A DNA stretch of 64,000 bases from Pseudomonas faucium. Its GTDB lineage: Bacteria > Pseudomonadota > Gammaproteobacteria > Pseudomonadales > Pseudomonadaceae. The notes under the pieces are model-generated. The model saw nothing but the letters and a program-made list of their open reading frames with translations, ran no database searches and had not been told where the DNA came from. The stretch lies in NCBI RefSeq assembly GCF_021602585.1, contig NZ_BQIP01000014.1, positions 62,001-126,000 of the forward strand, in the 5' to 3' direction. Shown here piece by piece: positions 45,726 through 53,985 of this stretch. The translations under genes were made by a program, and so were the position numbers. How positions within the stretch are numbered: the first letter of the stretch is position 1; every line of letters begins with the position of its first letter.

Positions 45726-45744
45726 GAGAATGATTAGCAATAAG
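45726..45744. promoter_or_regulatory. Fur-box-like site upstream of the TonB receptor
   Basis: GAGAATGATTAGCAATAAG matches 14 of 19 positions of GATAATGATAATCATTATC. It lies 32-50 bases upstream of the receptor start, where Fur would block transcription in iron-replete cells. Confidence 0.7.
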
Positions 45745-45820
45745 TGTGTCAGGATTTGTCGCACCTGATAAGTCTGGTATGCCAGAAAAATCACAAATTT
45801 TTCACATTTGCGGGTTCTGC

Positions 45821-46654
45821 CTATTCGCCGGGCGAGATCTTTTTTCCGCGCTGGCTGGCGATTTCCAGTGCTTGGCCATCGCGCTGCTTGCCTTGCCGGG
45901 CCAGGCCTTCGAGCTGGGGAATCAGCATGCCCTCCGGCAGATGCCGCCAGAAGCGCCCGGGCATGTGCAGCCGCAGGGCATCGGGGTTGAGCCGTGCCGG
46001 GTTGAAGGTGTGGCGGTAATAGGTACGCCACAGCTCCGCACCTGGATCATCGGCATTACGCGCCCATTGCCGCCAATCGTCAGGGCACTGGCGCTGATAA
46101 TCGAAGGCTTGGCCATCGAAGCGAATGCCGTCCAGGGGCGTTGCGATCAGCCAGCGCTGGCGCCCCAGGCGGTCGGCGAAGTGGGGGCTGGCGCTGGGCA
46201 GGATGTCGTGGGCGGGTTCGTGATAGGCCACCAGGTCAAGCTGCAGCTGTTCGGCCAGCTGCGCAGGCAAGGGCACGAAGCGCACGAAGGCATGCAGGTG
46301 GTGGGCTTCGCGGCTCACCTGCTTGATGCGCCGGTGCAGCTCGCTGCCCAGGCGGTCGCCGGCGAGCATGGCGGTGCGGTCGCCGTGGGCCACCCGCCAG
46401 AGCACTTCGTAGAGCAGGTTCCAGCGTTGCTCGCCGCGATAGCGGGCGGCTTGCTCCAGCAGCGGCAACAGGGCTGCCGGCACCGTTGCGCGGAAGGGGC
46501 CGGGCCCCTCGGGGGGCGCCGCCGGTATGGCCAGCAGGTCTGCCATCGGGCCTTGCGACCAGGTCACCGCGGCCGGGTCGATGCCGTGCCCAAGCAGCTT
46601 GCGCGCCTGCTCGCGCCAAGTGTCGAAGCGTTCGTCGCAGTCGAGCGCGATCAT
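45821..46654 (-). CDS. TIGR03915/DUF4130-type putative DNA repair protein
   Basis: A 277-residue protein of the family named putative DNA repair (TIGR03915, DUF4130). Recognisable parts are YEVLWRVAHGDRTAMLAGDR and the conserved HLHAFVRFVP ... YHEPAHDILPSASPHFADRL region with several His and Asp residues, and WRTYYRHTFNPARLNPDALR near the C-terminus. In some bacteria this domain is fused to a uracil-DNA-glycosylase-like domain; here it stands alone. Start ATG 46654 overlaps the radical SAM stop by four bases (ATGA), so the two proteins are made together. Enzymatic activity is unknown. Confidence 0.85.
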   Translation of the reverse strand: MIALDCDERFDTWREQARKLLGHGIDPAAVTWSQGPMADLLAIPAAPPEGPGPFRATVPAALLPLLEQAARYRGEQRWNLLYEVLWRVAHGDRTAMLAGDRLGSELHRRIKQVSREAHHLHAFVRFVPLPAQLAEQLQLDLVAYHEPAHDILPSASPHFADRLGRQRWLIATPLDGIRFDGQAFDYQRQCPDDWRQWARNADDPGAELWRTYYRHTFNPARLNPDALRLHMPGRFWRHLPEGMLIPQLEGLARQGKQRDGQALEIASQRGKKISPGE

Positions 46655-47871
46655 CCCCACAGCCCCATCTGCACCGGCGCCTGCGGCTCGCGCAGGCGGG
46701 CGCGCAACAGCCCGCTGCGCAAGTCGGCGTCGGCTGGGCGGTAGTCGCTGGTGACGATGAACGGCCTGGCCTTGTCCAGCACGCAGCGCAGCTGGATCAG
46801 ATCGTCGTAGCGCACGCGCCGTTCACGGCGCAGTTCCACCAGGCGCTGCACGCTGCGCAGGCCGATGCCTGGGATGCGCGCCAGCAATGCCGGCTCGGCG
46901 CGGTTCACGTCCAGCGGAAACACCTCGCGGTTGGCCAGGGCCCAGGCCAGCTTGGGGTCGATGTCCAGCGCCAGGTTGCTGCCCTGGCCGAGCAGCTCGC
47001 CGGCCTTGTAGCCGTAGCCGCGCAGGAGGAAGTCGGCCTGGTACAGGCGGTGTTCGCGCAGCAGCGGCGGGGCGGCCAGGGGCACGCTGCCGGGGCTGTC
47101 GGGGATCGGGCTGAAGGCTGAATAGTACACGCGCTTGAGGCCGTAGCCCTGGTACAGCGATTCGGCGTTGCGCAGCAGGGTGCTGTCGTCGGTGGCGTCG
47201 GCGCCGACGATCACCTGGGTGCTTTGCCCGGCCGGGGTGAAGCGCGGCGCTTTCGGTTCGTTGGCCACGGCCTGCTGGCCCTGGTGGATCACGCCCATGG
47301 CCTGGCGGATGGTGTGCGCGTGCTTTTCCGGGGCCAGGCGCTTGAGGCTGGCGTCGGTGGGCAACTCGATGTTGACGCTGAGGCGGTCGGCCAGGCGCCC
47401 GGCCTCTTCGATCAGCAGTGGGTCGGCATCGGGGATGGTCTTGAGGTGGATGTAGCCGCGAAAGTTGTGCTCCTCGCGCAGCAGGCGGGCGACGCGGATC
47501 AGCTGCTCCATGGTGTAGTCGGCCGAGCGGATGATACCCGAGCTGAGGAACAGGCCGCTGATGCAGTTGCGCCGGTAGAAGTCCAGGGTCAGGCGTACTA
47601 CTTCCTCGGGGGTGAAGCGCGCCCGCGGCACGTTGCTGGAGCGGCGGTTGACGCAGTACTGGCAGTCGTACAGGCAGAAGTTGGTGAGCAGCACCTTGAG
47701 CAGCGACACGCAGCGCCCGTCCGGGGTGTAGCTGTGGCAGATGCCCATGCCATCGGTGGCGCCCAGGCTGTCGCTGCCGCGCGAGCTGCGCTTGGGGGCG
47801 CCGCTGCTGGCGCAGGAGGCGTCGTACTTGGCGGCGTCGGCAAGGATGCCGAGCTTGGCGATGAGTTGCAT
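46651..47871 (-). CDS. Radical SAM putative DNA modification/repair protein
   Basis: A 406-residue radical SAM enzyme (TIGR03916 family). The [4Fe-4S] cysteines are C66, C70 and C73 in TNFCLYDCQYCVNR; additional cysteines at positions 20, 45 and 54 may hold a second cluster or metal. The C-terminal region contains a helix-hairpin-helix DNA-binding motif (LLARIPGIGLRSVQRLVELR). Together these suggest radical chemistry on DNA. It is first in a two-gene operon, and a near-perfect LexA box lies 16 bases before the start codon, so it should be induced by DNA damage. The actual lesion or modification is unknown. Confidence 0.9.
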   Translation of the reverse strand: MQLIAKLGILADAAKYDASCASSGAPKRSSRGSDSLGATDGMGICHSYTPDGRCVSLLKVLLTNFCLYDCQYCVNRRSSNVPRARFTPEEVVRLTLDFYRRNCISGLFLSSGIIRSADYTMEQLIRVARLLREEHNFRGYIHLKTIPDADPLLIEEAGRLADRLSVNIELPTDASLKRLAPEKHAHTIRQAMGVIHQGQQAVANEPKAPRFTPAGQSTQVIVGADATDDSTLLRNAESLYQGYGLKRVYYSAFSPIPDSPGSVPLAAPPLLREHRLYQADFLLRGYGYKAGELLGQGSNLALDIDPKLAWALANREVFPLDVNRAEPALLARIPGIGLRSVQRLVELRRERRVRYDDLIQLRCVLDKARPFIVTSDYRPADADLRSGLLRARLREPQAPVQMGLWG

Positions 47872-47886
47872 GGGCCGGTCTCGTTA

Positions 47887-47906
47887 TACTGATTATTCAT
47901 ACAGTA
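47887..47906. promoter_or_regulatory. LexA (SOS) box upstream of the radical SAM DNA-repair operon
   Basis: TACTGATTATTCATACAGTA read on the plus strand (TACTGTATGAATAATCAGTA on the coding strand) agrees with 16 of 20 positions of the TACTGTATATATATACAGTA consensus, including both CTG and CAG half-site cores at correct spacing. It covers the promoter just before the operon. Confidence 0.85.
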
Positions 47907-47959
47907 TTTGCCGAGGCGGCCGATTGCAAGAGGGACGCGGATGGGCGGCGCCCCGGGCG

Positions 47960-48415
47960 CTACAGGGGCTTGCGCATGAACACCCGGGCAAAGCCGTGCT
48001 CGTGTGCCCGGTGGGTCTCTTGATAGCCGAGTTTCTGGTAGATCGCGATGTTCTCGGTCATGCGTTCATGGGTGTAGAGGCGGATGGCCTGGCAGCCGGC
48101 CTGCCTGGCATAGTCCTCGCAAAACTGCATCAGCGCCTTGCCCAGGCCTTGGCCTTTGCACGCGGGCAGCACCGCGACATTGGCCAGCAGCATGTCGCTG
48201 CCTTCGCGCTGCATCACCAGCACGCCCGCCACCTGGCCGGCCTCGAGCGCGACGTACACCTCGTGGTCTTCGACCACTTGCTGGTAGTCGTCGAGCATCG
48301 GTCCTGGCGGCTTGCCGATCCTGGCGATGTAGGGCGAATAGGCGCCATCGACCAACGCGCGGATGGCTTCGACGTCGTCGCGCGTGGCGCGGCGCAGGGC
48401 AGGGGCTGGGTTCAA
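47960..48415 (-). CDS. GNAT-family N-acetyltransferase
   Basis: A 151-residue GNAT protein. Motif A for acetyl-CoA is VLPACKGQGLGKALMQFCED, and motif B follows in AIRLYTHERMTENIAIYQKL with GYQETHR. The best start is TTG at 48415, with GGAGG eight bases upstream; the next ATG upstream would add 24 residues lacking family similarity. The acceptor substrate is unknown. Confidence 0.85.
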   Translation of the reverse strand: MNPAPALRRATRDDVEAIRALVDGAYSPYIARIGKPPGPMLDDYQQVVEDHEVYVALEAGQVAGVLVMQREGSDMLLANVAVLPACKGQGLGKALMQFCEDYARQAGCQAIRLYTHERMTENIAIYQKLGYQETHRAHEHGFARVFMRKPL

Positions 48416-48607
48416 TTGGGCGACCTCCGTGAAAGGCCCCGAGCATAAACCCTGGGCGCGGGGCGAGGATAGGTATGAGCGTGCCACGCTTCACTCCGCG
48501 CATTTCATATCCAAGCGCTTGCAGCCCCGTGATAAAACGGCCCTCGAACGCCCAATAACAATGCTGCGCAAGCCGGCCCTGGGCCGCTTGCACGCCAAGG
48601 AACACCG

Positions 48608-49783
48608 ATGTCTTCGAACCGCCTGTTTGGCACCTTCTGCCTGGGCAGCTACTTGCTGTCACTGTCCTACGGCACCACCTTTCTGCTGGCCATGACCTTG
48701 CGCGCCCATGGCGCCAGCGAGGCCGATGCCGGCTCGGTGATTTCCACGGCCATGCTCAGCACCTTTCTGGCCGTGGTGTTTTCCGGGCACCTGAGCGACC
48801 ACCTTGGCGCCGCCAGGTCGGTGGCGGTTGGCGCGGTGTTTCTCGCGGCGGCGTGCCTTGGGTTTGCCACCTGGCCGGGCAATGGCGGGGCGATGATGCT
48901 GTTCGGCTTGCTGCTGGGGTTTGGCTGGGGGGTGTTCTATACCCTCGGGCCGATCATCGTGGCCATGCTGATCGAGCCGCAGCGGCGGGTGAAGTACTTT
49001 GCCCTGCTTTCGGGCTGCATGATGACCGGCATCGGCACCGGGCCTTTGCTCGGGCGGGTGGCCCAGGCGCTGGGCTACCCGGTCGAGGCGGCCTTCGTGG
49101 TCGCGGCCGCGGCCAGTGTGCTGGGGGGCGTGATGTTCTGGCTGATGTCGCCGCGCCTGCAACCGCATCAGGGTGCGGTGGCCGTGAGCCGGATCAGCCC
49201 GGCGGCGGCGCGCTCGGTGCTGTCGTCCAAGGCGGCCTTCGCGATCCTGATGGTCGGCTTGGGCGGCGCGATCTTTGGCGGCTTGTCGAGCTTCCAGACT
49301 TCCTATGCCGCGCTCTTGCAGCTGGACTACTCGCTGTTCTTCATCGGTTTCATGTCGGCGGTCATCACCTGCCGGCTGCTGGTCGCCGGCTTTATCGTCA
49401 AGCGCGACCCCTACCTGATGGCGTGCCTGCTCACGGCGCTGATCGTGCTGTCGGTGCTGATGTTCATGTTCTGGGTGGCGAGCCCTGGCGGGTACCTGCT
49501 GGCGGCGATCGTGCTGGGGGTCGGCTATGGCCTGACCTACTCGGTGATCAACGGGCTGGCGGCCAACGAGGCGCCGGCGGGGCAGACTGCACAGGCGCTG
49601 GTGCTGTTCAGCCTGGCCTACTTCATCGGTGTGTTCGGCTTTCCACTGCTGGCGGGCAAGGTCATCGTCGAGGCAGGGATGGCTGCGCTGCTGCAATGGG
49701 TGCTGGCGATAGCCTTGCTGAACTGGTCGATTACCGTGGCGCGCCTGGCTTGGCGGCGCAGGCGCGCGGTGGCGGTGGCTTGA
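48608..49783 (+). CDS. MFS transporter
   Basis: A 391-residue twelve-helix MFS protein. The loop 2-3 motif is SGHLSDHLGAARSVAVGAVF, and TM4-5 reads GWGVFYTLGPIIVAMLIEPQ. There is a mirrored loop between TM8 and TM9. It has no neighbouring catabolic enzymes; a GNAT gene is divergent. I cannot assign substrate; members of this group include sugar-efflux-like and drug-efflux-like carriers. The ATG at 48608 has a plausible AAGGAA upstream. Confidence 0.82.
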   Translation: MSSNRLFGTFCLGSYLLSLSYGTTFLLAMTLRAHGASEADAGSVISTAMLSTFLAVVFSGHLSDHLGAARSVAVGAVFLAAACLGFATWPGNGGAMMLFGLLLGFGWGVFYTLGPIIVAMLIEPQRRVKYFALLSGCMMTGIGTGPLLGRVAQALGYPVEAAFVVAAAASVLGGVMFWLMSPRLQPHQGAVAVSRISPAAARSVLSSKAAFAILMVGLGGAIFGGLSSFQTSYAALLQLDYSLFFIGFMSAVITCRLLVAGFIVKRDPYLMACLLTALIVLSVLMFMFWVASPGGYLLAAIVLGVGYGLTYSVINGLAANEAPAGQTAQALVLFSLAYFIGVFGFPLLAGKVIVEAGMAALLQWVLAIALLNWSITVARLAWRRRRAVAVA

Positions 49784-49805
49784 GGCATTTGCTTAGGCGG
49801 GGGGC

Positions 49806-49850
49806 CTTGTGGGAGCTGGCTTGCCAGCGATCACCGGCAGAGCCGGTGCC
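49806..49850. repeat. REP-like element
   Basis: TTGTGGGAGCTGGCTTGCCA followed by GCGATCACCGGC and AGAGCCGGTGCC. The first part is a degenerate P. putida REP hairpin, and the second forms its own small stem (CACCGGC/GCCGGTG). Located after the MFS gene, it may act as a transcript end. Confidence 0.7.
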
Positions 49851-49935
49851 ATGCACTGCGGCGTCTGCATTCGCAAAGTCAGCGGCGTGATCGCAGGCGC
49901 TGCGTTATGATCCGCGCCCCGCACCGGAGCAGCCC

Positions 49936-50127
49936 ATGGCCAAAGACATCGACAACCCCTGCGTTTCCCTCTGCCAGCTCAACAGCGAGCTGTGCGTGAG
50001 CTGTGGCCGCACGCGCGAGGAAATCCGCAAATGGCGTGGCATGAAACGCCCGGAGAAGATGGCCACCGTGCAGCGCGCGGCCACGCGCATGAAGGCCATC
50101 GCCAAGAAGAACGCCAAGCAGCGCTGA
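49936..50127 (+). CDS. DUF1289 protein
   Basis: A 63-residue protein with the DUF1289 pattern of four spaced cysteines (NPCVSLCQLNSELCVSCGRT) followed by a tryptophan-containing EIRKWRGM and a basic tail. The cysteines could bind zinc or an iron-sulfur cluster. Function unknown, common in proteobacteria. It is convergent with the TetR gene, 9 bases away. Confidence 0.88.
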   Translation: MAKDIDNPCVSLCQLNSELCVSCGRTREEIRKWRGMKRPEKMATVQRAATRMKAIAKKNAKQR

Positions 50128-50136
50128 ACGGCGCAG

Positions 50137-50751
50137 TCAGCGCGCCACCATCCCACGCAACAGCAACTCGATCATCTGCCGCACCTGCAGGGCATGCCCG
50201 GCAAAGTCCGGCTCATCCTGGCTGGCCAGGCGCAGGAACTGCAGGTGGCCGTAGTCGTTGATCAGAAACGCCACGTAGTCTACATCCAGGTCTGCACGCA
50301 ACAGCCCGCGCTGCTTGAAGTCGCTCAGCACCCGGGCAATCTCCTGCACCAGCACGGCATTGACCTTGCGATACGCCGCCGGCAGGCCTTCGCCTGACTG
50401 GCCGATGATCTGCGGCAGCAGCTCGCGCCACAGCGCCGCCGGCAACATGCCAAAGGCATGTTCCACCACTTGCCGCTCCAACTGGCACAAAGCCTCGGCG
50501 GGGTCGTCCAGGCGGCCGATGCGCTGGCGGGTGGCGACCATCGCGCGGGCGTCGGACTCGCGCAGCGTCTCCAGCACGATGGCCTGCTTGCTGGTGAAGT
50601 AGGCGAACACGGTGGGCGCCGACACCCCGGCAGCCTTGGCGATCTGCTCGATGGTGGTGGCCTGGTAGCCCTGGCGGGCGAACAGCGCCACCGCCGCTTC
50701 CCCGATGGCCTGGCGCCGCGCCGCTTTCTGTTGTTCCCGCAATCCACTCAT
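50137..50751 (-). CDS. TetR-family repressor
   Basis: A 204-residue TetR regulator. The N-terminal HTH occupies residues 12-55 (ALFARQGYQATTIEQIAKAA then GVSAPTVFAYFTSKQAI), followed by an all-helical ligand domain. It is divergent from the outer-membrane channel/amidohydrolase/MFS genes, and an AT-rich palindrome lies between them, so it probably represses that cluster and is released by the substrate. The ligand is not known. Confidence 0.9.
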   Translation of the reverse strand: MSGLREQQKAARRQAIGEAAVALFARQGYQATTIEQIAKAAGVSAPTVFAYFTSKQAIVLETLRESDARAMVATRQRIGRLDDPAEALCQLERQVVEHAFGMLPAALWRELLPQIIGQSGEGLPAAYRKVNAVLVQEIARVLSDFKQRGLLRADLDVDYVAFLINDYGHLQFLRLASQDEPDFAGHALQVRQMIELLLRGMVAR

Positions 50752-50808
50752 GGTCTGCCTGTGCCTTGTGCGTGTTCTGCGCAGAGCATACCCGCTTTCT
50801 TGTGTCGC

Positions 50809-50837
50809 AATAAAATTTTATTGACTAAAACATTTTA
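50809..50837. promoter_or_regulatory. Palindromic operator candidate for the TetR repressor
   Basis: A perfect 14-bp palindrome AATAAAATTTTATT (50809-50822) followed by the near-palindrome TAAAACATTTTA (50826-50837). The block is far more AT-rich than its surroundings and sits in the divergent gap about 58 bases upstream of the TetR gene. TetR proteins commonly bind such inverted repeats. Confidence 0.55.
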
Positions 50838-50933
50838 TCGAATAAAGATTTGCCTCGACCGGCGCAGACCGGCCCCTTGCTGCATTTTTCGAACTGCCCT
50901 GTACACAAAAAAAATTCTTACAGGAGCGTCACC

Positions 50934-52253
50934 ATGCGTCACTTCCTCGGCACCTTGGTGCTCGGCAGCCTGCTGGCACCGTGCGCCCTGGCCGACTACC
51001 GCTTCACCCTCGGCCAGGCCCAGGGCCAGGCAAGCGTTGCCGCAGGGGCGGCGAGCATTGCCACCCATGGCATCAATTTCGGTGCCGGCCACAGCGACCA
51101 ACGCAGCGGCCAGCCACGGGGCCAGGAGGCAACCTGGCAAGAGCTCTACCTCAAGCCCGGCGTCGCCCTGCAGTACGCCCTGAATGAGCAGCGCCTGCTG
51201 GAGACCGGCCTGTCCCTGGTGGCCACGCACACCTTTGGCGACGGCGATGCCGCTGGCTACACCCGCAGCGATGACGGCCAGGTGGCGGTCGAGCAGGCGT
51301 TCGTTGGCGTTCGCCAGGGCGACTGGGGGCTGCGCCTGGGCAACCAGGATTATCAGGTCGGCAGCGGTTTCATCGTGATGGACGGCAACCTCGACCTGTT
51401 CGGCGAGGGCGATTACTGGCTCGGCCCGCGCAGCGCCTTTCACGACGGCGCGCTGCTGAGCTACCAGCACGACAGTTTCAGCGCCCAGGCTTTCAGCCTG
51501 GCGGCCAGCGACCGCTTGCAGGGCGACTACCGCCTGCAAGGCGCCAACCTCGACTGGCGCGTGGCCGACAGCGCGACCCTCGGCGCGCTGGCCATGGCCG
51601 TGCAATCCACCGGCCACGGCCGCAGCTTCGACGCCCCTCGCGAGGGCATGCGGGTCTACAACCTGCGAGCGCTGGACGTTCACCTGCCAGGCCTGGCCGA
51701 CCTCACCCTGGACGCCGAATACGCCCTGCAACGTGGCCATGGCGACGCCGTGCAGTACCACGCCAGTGCGGGCTACGCCCAGGCCAACTACCGCTTCAGC
51801 GCGCTGCCGCTGGCCCCGCAGCTGGGCTGGCGGCATGCCCGCTTCTCGGGCGACAGCGACCCCGGCGACAACCAACAGCAAGGCTGGGACCCGCTGGCCA
51901 AGGGCTTCAGCGGCTGGAGCACGTGGCTGGTGGGCGACATCGTCGGCAACTACCTGCTGTTCAACTCCAACGAGCGCGTCGACCAGTACAGCGCCCGCCT
52001 GAGCCTGACGCCGACCCTGGCGCTGGGCGCGATCCACTACCGCTTCTCCCTCGACCAACCCAACTACCAGGGCATCGCCGTCGACCAGCGGCGCTTCGCC
52101 GACGAAAACACCCTGTACCTGGACTGGGCGCCCACCGAGCGCCTGTACGCCTCGGTGTCCTGCAACTGGGTCAAGCCCATGGCCGCGGCGCGCCAGGTGT
52201 TCGGCAACGACACCTTCCGCGCCCTGGAAATGTACCTGACCTACCGCTACTGA
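50934..52253 (+). CDS. Outer-membrane channel, alginate-export (AlgE) family
   Basis: A 439-residue protein with a signal peptide (residues 1-20, ending CALA) and repeated amphipathic beta-strands ending in the aromatic LTYRY typical of outer-membrane barrels. Segments such as YRLQGANLDWRVADSATLGA and GWRHARFSGDSDPGDNQQQG resemble the alginate-export barrel family, which also contains uptake channels next to catabolic genes. It is the first gene of the cluster at 50.9-55.1 kb, after CAGGAG and 18 bases before the amidohydrolase. Probably a specific uptake channel. Confidence 0.78.
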   Translation: MRHFLGTLVLGSLLAPCALADYRFTLGQAQGQASVAAGAASIATHGINFGAGHSDQRSGQPRGQEATWQELYLKPGVALQYALNEQRLLETGLSLVATHTFGDGDAAGYTRSDDGQVAVEQAFVGVRQGDWGLRLGNQDYQVGSGFIVMDGNLDLFGEGDYWLGPRSAFHDGALLSYQHDSFSAQAFSLAASDRLQGDYRLQGANLDWRVADSATLGALAMAVQSTGHGRSFDAPREGMRVYNLRALDVHLPGLADLTLDAEYALQRGHGDAVQYHASAGYAQANYRFSALPLAPQLGWRHARFSGDSDPGDNQQQGWDPLAKGFSGWSTWLVGDIVGNYLLFNSNERVDQYSARLSLTPTLALGAIHYRFSLDQPNYQGIAVDQRRFADENTLYLDWAPTERLYASVSCNWVKPMAAARQVFGNDTFRALEMYLTYRY

Positions 52254-52271
52254 CCGCTAACGAGAACGACC

Positions 52272-53939
52272 ATGACCTTGCCTGCCGATTACCTGATCCA
52301 CAACGCCCGCATCTACACCGTCGATGCCCACAAACCCTGGGCCCAGGCCCTGGCGGTGCGTGGCGAGCGCATCGTCCACGTGGGCGACAACGCCTCGGTG
52401 CAGGCCTTCGCCGGCCCGCACACCCAGCGCATCGACGCCGGCGGCAAGCTGGTGCTGCCGGGGTTCGTCGAGTCCCACTGGCATTTCAGCACCACCGCCT
52501 TCGCCTTCCAGGCCTTCATCAACCATGAAGACCCCGAGCAGATGCTGGCGCTGCTCAAGCGCTACGTCGACGAGCACCCCGACGAAAAAGCCATCACCGG
52601 CATGGGCTGGATCCAGGCCCTGGTGCCGCCGCACCTGCTGCGCCGGGAAACCCTCGACGCCATCTGCCCGGACAAGCCGGTGTGCCTGATGGCCACCGAC
52701 TACCACACCATGTGGGTCAACTCCAAAGCCCTGGAAATTGCCGGCATCGACCGCGACACGCCGCCGGTGGAAGAGGGCGCCAGCTGGTTCGAGAAAGACC
52801 CGGTCACAGGCGAGCCCACCGGCGTGGTGGTCGATGGCGCCGCCTACTTCCTGCTGATGAAGCGCATCAGCGACGCCGGCTACCTGCCCACCGGCATCGA
52901 CCTGTACCTGCGCTCGATTGCCGTGTGGCAGGAGAAGCTGGTGGCAGCGGGCATCACCACGGTATTCGACGCAGGCTTCCTCGACCCCAGCGGCGACCAG
53001 GACCTGCTCTACGAAACCCTGCAGCAGCTCGAACGCGAAGATCGCCTGAAGCTGCGGGTGGTCGGCAGCTACATCTCGCTGGGCGAAGAGGACGACCCGG
53101 TGGCCATCCTGCGCAGCATGCGCGAACGCTACCAGTCGCCGCTGGTGCGCGCCCAGGCGCTGAAGATGATGCTCGACGGCACCGAGATGAACCACACCGC
53201 CTACCTGCTCGAACCCTACTGCGACAAGCCCGACAGCTGCGGCGCCACGGTGATGCCAGCAGAGGTGTTCGAGCGCAACGTGCGCGAGGCCGACCGCCAT
53301 GGCATCGACGTGATGATCCATGCCGTGGGCGATGCTGCCGTGCGCCTGGCGCTGGACGTGATCGAGCGCACCAATGAAGCCAACCCGCCGCGCGACCGCC
53401 GCCACGTGATCACCCACGCCTTCCTCACCCACCCCGACGACATCCCGCGTTTCCGCCAGGTCGGTGCGCTGGCCAACACCCAGCTGCAGTGGGGCGTGGT
53501 CGATGCCTACTCCGAAGCCATCCGCCGCTCCTATGGCGATGCGCGCTGGCGCTCGATGTACAAGTTCCGCAGCTTCGTCGACCAGGGCGTGACGGTGTCC
53601 ATCGGCATGGACGGCCTGGCCTGCCAGTGCCGTTGCCAGCACCGCCCGGTGGAGCACATCGAGTCCGGCCACACCCGCCAGCTGGCCGGCGAGCCCGACG
53701 CGCCGGTGATGCCGGACATTAATGAAAAGCTCAGCATCCCGCAGCTGATCGCCGCCTACACCCTGCACGGTGCCTACCAGCTGCGCCTGGAGCACGAGAT
53801 TGGCTCGCTGACCGAAGGCAAGCGCGCCGATGTGATCATCCTCGAGCGTGACCTGTTCGAGTTGAACAAGCACGACATCGGCAAGACCGAAGTGGCGCTG
53901 ACCATGATGAACGGCCGCATCGTCCACAACGCCCTCTGA
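52272..53939 (+). CDS. Amidohydrolase, YtcJ-like
   Basis: A 555-residue metal-dependent hydrolase of the amidohydrolase superfamily. The N-terminal composite domain contains AQALAVRGERIVHVGDNASV. The metal ligands are in VESHWHFS (HxH), with later histidines in VMIHAVGDAAVRLALDVIER and HVITHAFLTHPDDI and an aspartate in SIGMDGLACQC. It ends with the family's GKRADVIILERDLFEL. YtcJ-type enzymes hydrolyse amides or related bonds; the cluster context with a channel and an MFS carrier suggests breakdown of an imported compound. No signal peptide, so cytoplasmic. Confidence 0.88.
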   Translation: MTLPADYLIHNARIYTVDAHKPWAQALAVRGERIVHVGDNASVQAFAGPHTQRIDAGGKLVLPGFVESHWHFSTTAFAFQAFINHEDPEQMLALLKRYVDEHPDEKAITGMGWIQALVPPHLLRRETLDAICPDKPVCLMATDYHTMWVNSKALEIAGIDRDTPPVEEGASWFEKDPVTGEPTGVVVDGAAYFLLMKRISDAGYLPTGIDLYLRSIAVWQEKLVAAGITTVFDAGFLDPSGDQDLLYETLQQLEREDRLKLRVVGSYISLGEEDDPVAILRSMRERYQSPLVRAQALKMMLDGTEMNHTAYLLEPYCDKPDSCGATVMPAEVFERNVREADRHGIDVMIHAVGDAAVRLALDVIERTNEANPPRDRRHVITHAFLTHPDDIPRFRQVGALANTQLQWGVVDAYSEAIRRSYGDARWRSMYKFRSFVDQGVTVSIGMDGLACQCRCQHRPVEHIESGHTRQLAGEPDAPVMPDINEKLSIPQLIAAYTLHGAYQLRLEHEIGSLTEGKRADVIILERDLFELNKHDIGKTEVALTMMNGRIVHNAL

Positions 53940-53985
53940 CCCCGCCGCGGCCCCCTGCGGGCCGCGTTGCCTGGAACACGCCCCC

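Noticed and set aside
45821-46654. Uracil-DNA glycosylase
   Set aside because: The TIGR03915-type domain is present, but no UDG motifs are visible; only the fused homologs carry them.
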